43,167 bases of DNA from Ahrensia sp. (lineage in GTDB: Bacteria > Pseudomonadota > Alphaproteobacteria > Rhizobiales > Rhizobiaceae). Shown here piece after piece: positions 41,718-43,167 of this stretch. Positions within the stretch are counted from its first letter, which is position 1; the number at the start of each line of letters is the position of its first letter. The position numbers and the translations under genes are program-made. The stretch covers positions 1 to 43,167 of the forward strand of contig NZXU01000098.1 in NCBI GenBank assembly GCA_002698425.1, given 5' to 3'. Under the pieces are notes generated by a model. That model ran no database searches. It had not been told where the DNA came from and saw only the letters and a list, made by a program, of their open reading frames with translations.

Positions 41718-42926
41718 TTAGAGGTCGCCCACCATGTTGGCGTAGTTCTTGGTGACGCCGGCATCGGCCTTCGCCTTGTCCCAGAGGGCCTTGAAGTCCT
41801 CGTTCTCCGGCGAGACCTCGATGCCCTGGGCGTCGGCGTCGGCAATCGTCTTCTGCCACAGCGCTACGCGATCGGTTGCAAGCTTGACCAACGCGTCCTG
41901 ACGAGCCTGATGTTCGTCCGTCCAGATACCCTTTTCCTTCAGGTAACGGATTGCGCCTTCATGCAGCGGCTGCAATGCACCGGCATCAACGAAGGTTCTC
42001 AGGCTTTCCACGCTCATCATGTGCGCATGCTGGTAGTCGTCCTTGAAATCCTCGTAGTGCTCATCGAGCCATTTCAGCAGATGGTAGACGAATTCGGGGT
42101 CCGCATCGGCGCGCACATGGTTCGCCTGAAAGGCGTGGTCCATGTAGATCCCGATTGCGCTTTTGGTCCCCGATGAGATCACTGCCGGGACGTAGCCTAC
42201 GGACAATCTCCGGTAGCGCTCAAATGCCTCCGGATCCTCTTCCTTCTTGGGCAGCGGCAGCCAGGTGATGCCGCCGGGCGTCGCCTCGGCCTCGTAGCTG
42301 GTGCCGGAAAGCGGCGAGGTGAACGCCACCTCTGCCCGCCCTTCGGTGACGACCGCGGTATTGGCGCCGTAGTTGCTGGTTTCCACCTTGTTGACGTCGT
42401 CAGAGCTTAGGCCGTTATAGGCAAGAAGCGCTTCCATTCCGCCCGAAAGGAAGGATGAAGACGCCGTGTAGGAGACCGTCGTGTCCTTGTTGACGTCGGT
42501 GAAGCTCTTCACCTTGCCATCGTTCCTGACGATGTAGCCCCAGGGCGTGATCAGGTTCATCGTCGCCACACGGGTATCGGACGGTCCGCCATCGCGGGTC
42601 ATGAAGCCCTCGGCAGCATCCATCTGATCGAAATATTCCGACGCCTGCATCAGCGAGATATCGCCCTCGCCGGTGTTCAGCCATTGCGGCCGGGCATAGC
42701 CGTTCGGCGCCGGCTTGATGGCGACGCGAATGCCGGTCTGCGCGGTGAACTCCGTCGACCACGCGACGGCGAGCGAATGGTTCGCCGACCCGACGACGGG
42801 CGTGATCACGCTGAAATAAGCCGGCCACTTATAGTCGTCCTCGGCCATGGCGCCGCTCGCGGCGCCGGCGGAAAAGCCGAGCGCCATGGCCGAGCCCATG
42901 ACGAACCTTCTGGTGAATTTTTGCAT
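41718..42926 (-). CDS. TAXI family TRAP transporter substrate-binding protein
   Basis: The 402-residue protein has an N-terminal signal with a twin arginine (KFTRRFVMGSAMALGFSAG) cut near GAMA-ED. The mature sequence shows TAXI-family features: VVGSANHSLAVAWSTEF, LNTGEGDISLMQASEY, GGMEALLAYNGLSSDDV and VVTEGRAEVAFTSPLSG. The ligand is unknown; TAXI systems take up glutamate-like or other organic acids. ATG at 42926 follows an ideal AAGGAGGAAGAC. It is longer than many TAXI proteins (about 320-340) because of its C-terminal helical extension after about residue 330. Confidence 0.9.
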   Translation of the reverse strand: MQKFTRRFVMGSAMALGFSAGAASGAMAEDDYKWPAYFSVITPVVGSANHSLAVAWSTEFTAQTGIRVAIKPAPNGYARPQWLNTGEGDISLMQASEYFDQMDAAEGFMTRDGGPSDTRVATMNLITPWGYIVRNDGKVKSFTDVNKDTTVSYTASSSFLSGGMEALLAYNGLSSDDVNKVETSNYGANTAVVTEGRAEVAFTSPLSGTSYEAEATPGGITWLPLPKKEEDPEAFERYRRLSVGYVPAVISSGTKSAIGIYMDHAFQANHVRADADPEFVYHLLKWLDEHYEDFKDDYQHAHMMSVESLRTFVDAGALQPLHEGAIRYLKEKGIWTDEHQARQDALVKLATDRVALWQKTIADADAQGIEVSPENEDFKALWDKAKADAGVTKNYANMVGDL

Positions 42927-43016
42927 GTCTTCCTCCTTGTTATTGGGCAGCGCATCCACCACCCGGTGATCGACGATGCGCTTTCCTCCTTGCACCGCCT
43001 GTTGGTTTGCTTCGCC

Positions 43017-43166
43017 CTATCGCCTGGTGATCGTCACCAGCCCCGCATCAGCGTCGACCTCGACGTGATCTCCCGAGGCAATCAGCCGAAAGACGTCGCC
43101 GTCGAGATCGGTAATCGTGGGTACGCGCGACACCACCGCGCCGAGCGCGATCTTGGTCGTCATGCG
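43017..43166 (-). CDS. C-terminal end of a protein resembling the AcnX small (swivel, DUF126) subunit, partial
   Basis: Forty-nine codons are open on the minus strand to TAG at 43017-43019: ...TTKIALGAVVSRVPTITDLD, GDVFRLIASGD and HVEVDADAGLVTITRR. The ALGAVVS...GD.VEVDA..G.V pattern is that of swivel domains, and best fits the end of small AcnX-type dehydratase subunits (aconitase X, 3-hydroxyproline dehydratases or mevalonate-5-phosphate dehydratase). The rest lies beyond the window. It reads in the same direction as the TAXI-TRAP genes, 90 bp upstream of the binding protein. Confidence 0.45.
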   Translation of the reverse strand, partial: RMTTKIALGAVVSRVPTITDLDGDVFRLIASGDHVEVDADAGLVTITRR

Positions 43167-43167
43167 G

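Noticed and set aside
1..43167. CRISPR arrays, tRNA/rRNA genes, IS elements, phage genes
   Set aside because: Looked for spaced direct repeats, tRNA-like cloverleaves, transposase or integrase motifs; none found by eye.

Overview
The window is a GC-rich chromosomal stretch packed with short-spaced operons (stop/start overlaps of the ATGA, GTGA, TAATG and TTGA types, strong GGAG-like ribosome binding sites). Gene content (TRAP and Pot-type transporters, pobA next to an AraC regulator, CoA-dependent hydroxycinnamate genes, many Tat-exported binding proteins, a C-rich/G-rich intergenic hairpin repeat) points to an alphaproteobacterium, most likely of the Hyphomicrobiales (Rhizobiales), living on plant- or soil-derived compounds. 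The order-level placement is inference. No rRNA, tRNA, IS element, prophage or CRISPR array was seen.

Layout. (1) 1-3069: a partner-switching signalling set: a cNMP-binding/SpoIIE-type phosphatase facing an anti-sigma kinase/STAS antagonist pair, then a secreted pentapeptide-repeat protein. (2) 3073-7624: a two-subunit Tat-exported molybdenum hydroxylase (IorAB type) and an IlvD/Edd dehydratase. (3) 7787-17938: an aromatic-acid funnel. fcs-SDR runs divergently from crotonase-marR-amidohydrolase-TRAP (dctPQM), ending at a bidirectional terminator shared with pobA; pobA is divergent from an AraC regulator. Together they would import a hydroxycinnamate, activate it to CoA, hydrate, oxidise and cleave the side chain, and hydroxylate 4-hydroxybenzoate to protocatechuate. 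(4) 17951-21366: SDR-kynU-kynA tryptophan/kynurenine genes and a universal stress protein. (5) 21514-31355: a TetR-centred locus. TetR and a TRZ/ATZ-type amidohydrolase run right; running left are an ABC importer, an OsmC-like protein, an acyl-CoA-dehydrogenase-fold flavoprotein, a rhodanese, a ferredoxin-reductase-type flavoprotein and cyanase. Two 16-bp operator-like palindromes 52 bp apart lie between the two arms. (6) 31352-39624: an eight-gene Pot-type ABC transporter operon with a hydantoin-racemase-like protein, a double GNAT protein, a flavin reductase and a polysaccharide-deacetylase/allantoinase-like protein, divergent from a GntR/FCD regulator. (7) 39621-43167: a TAXI-type TRAP transporter and the end of a gene that resembles a small AcnX swivel subunit.

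The strongest candidate for an undescribed system is region 5: it links uptake, a cyclic-amide/triazine-type hydrolase, a putative flavin monooxygenase, a sulfurtransferase and cyanase under one TetR regulator, as expected for breakdown of a sulfur- and nitrogen-containing small molecule through thiocyanate or cyanate. Second is the hydroxycinnamate cluster, where a metal-dependent amidohydrolase takes the place at which a thiolase is expected. Functions are read from sequence motifs and gene order only; no database search was possible.
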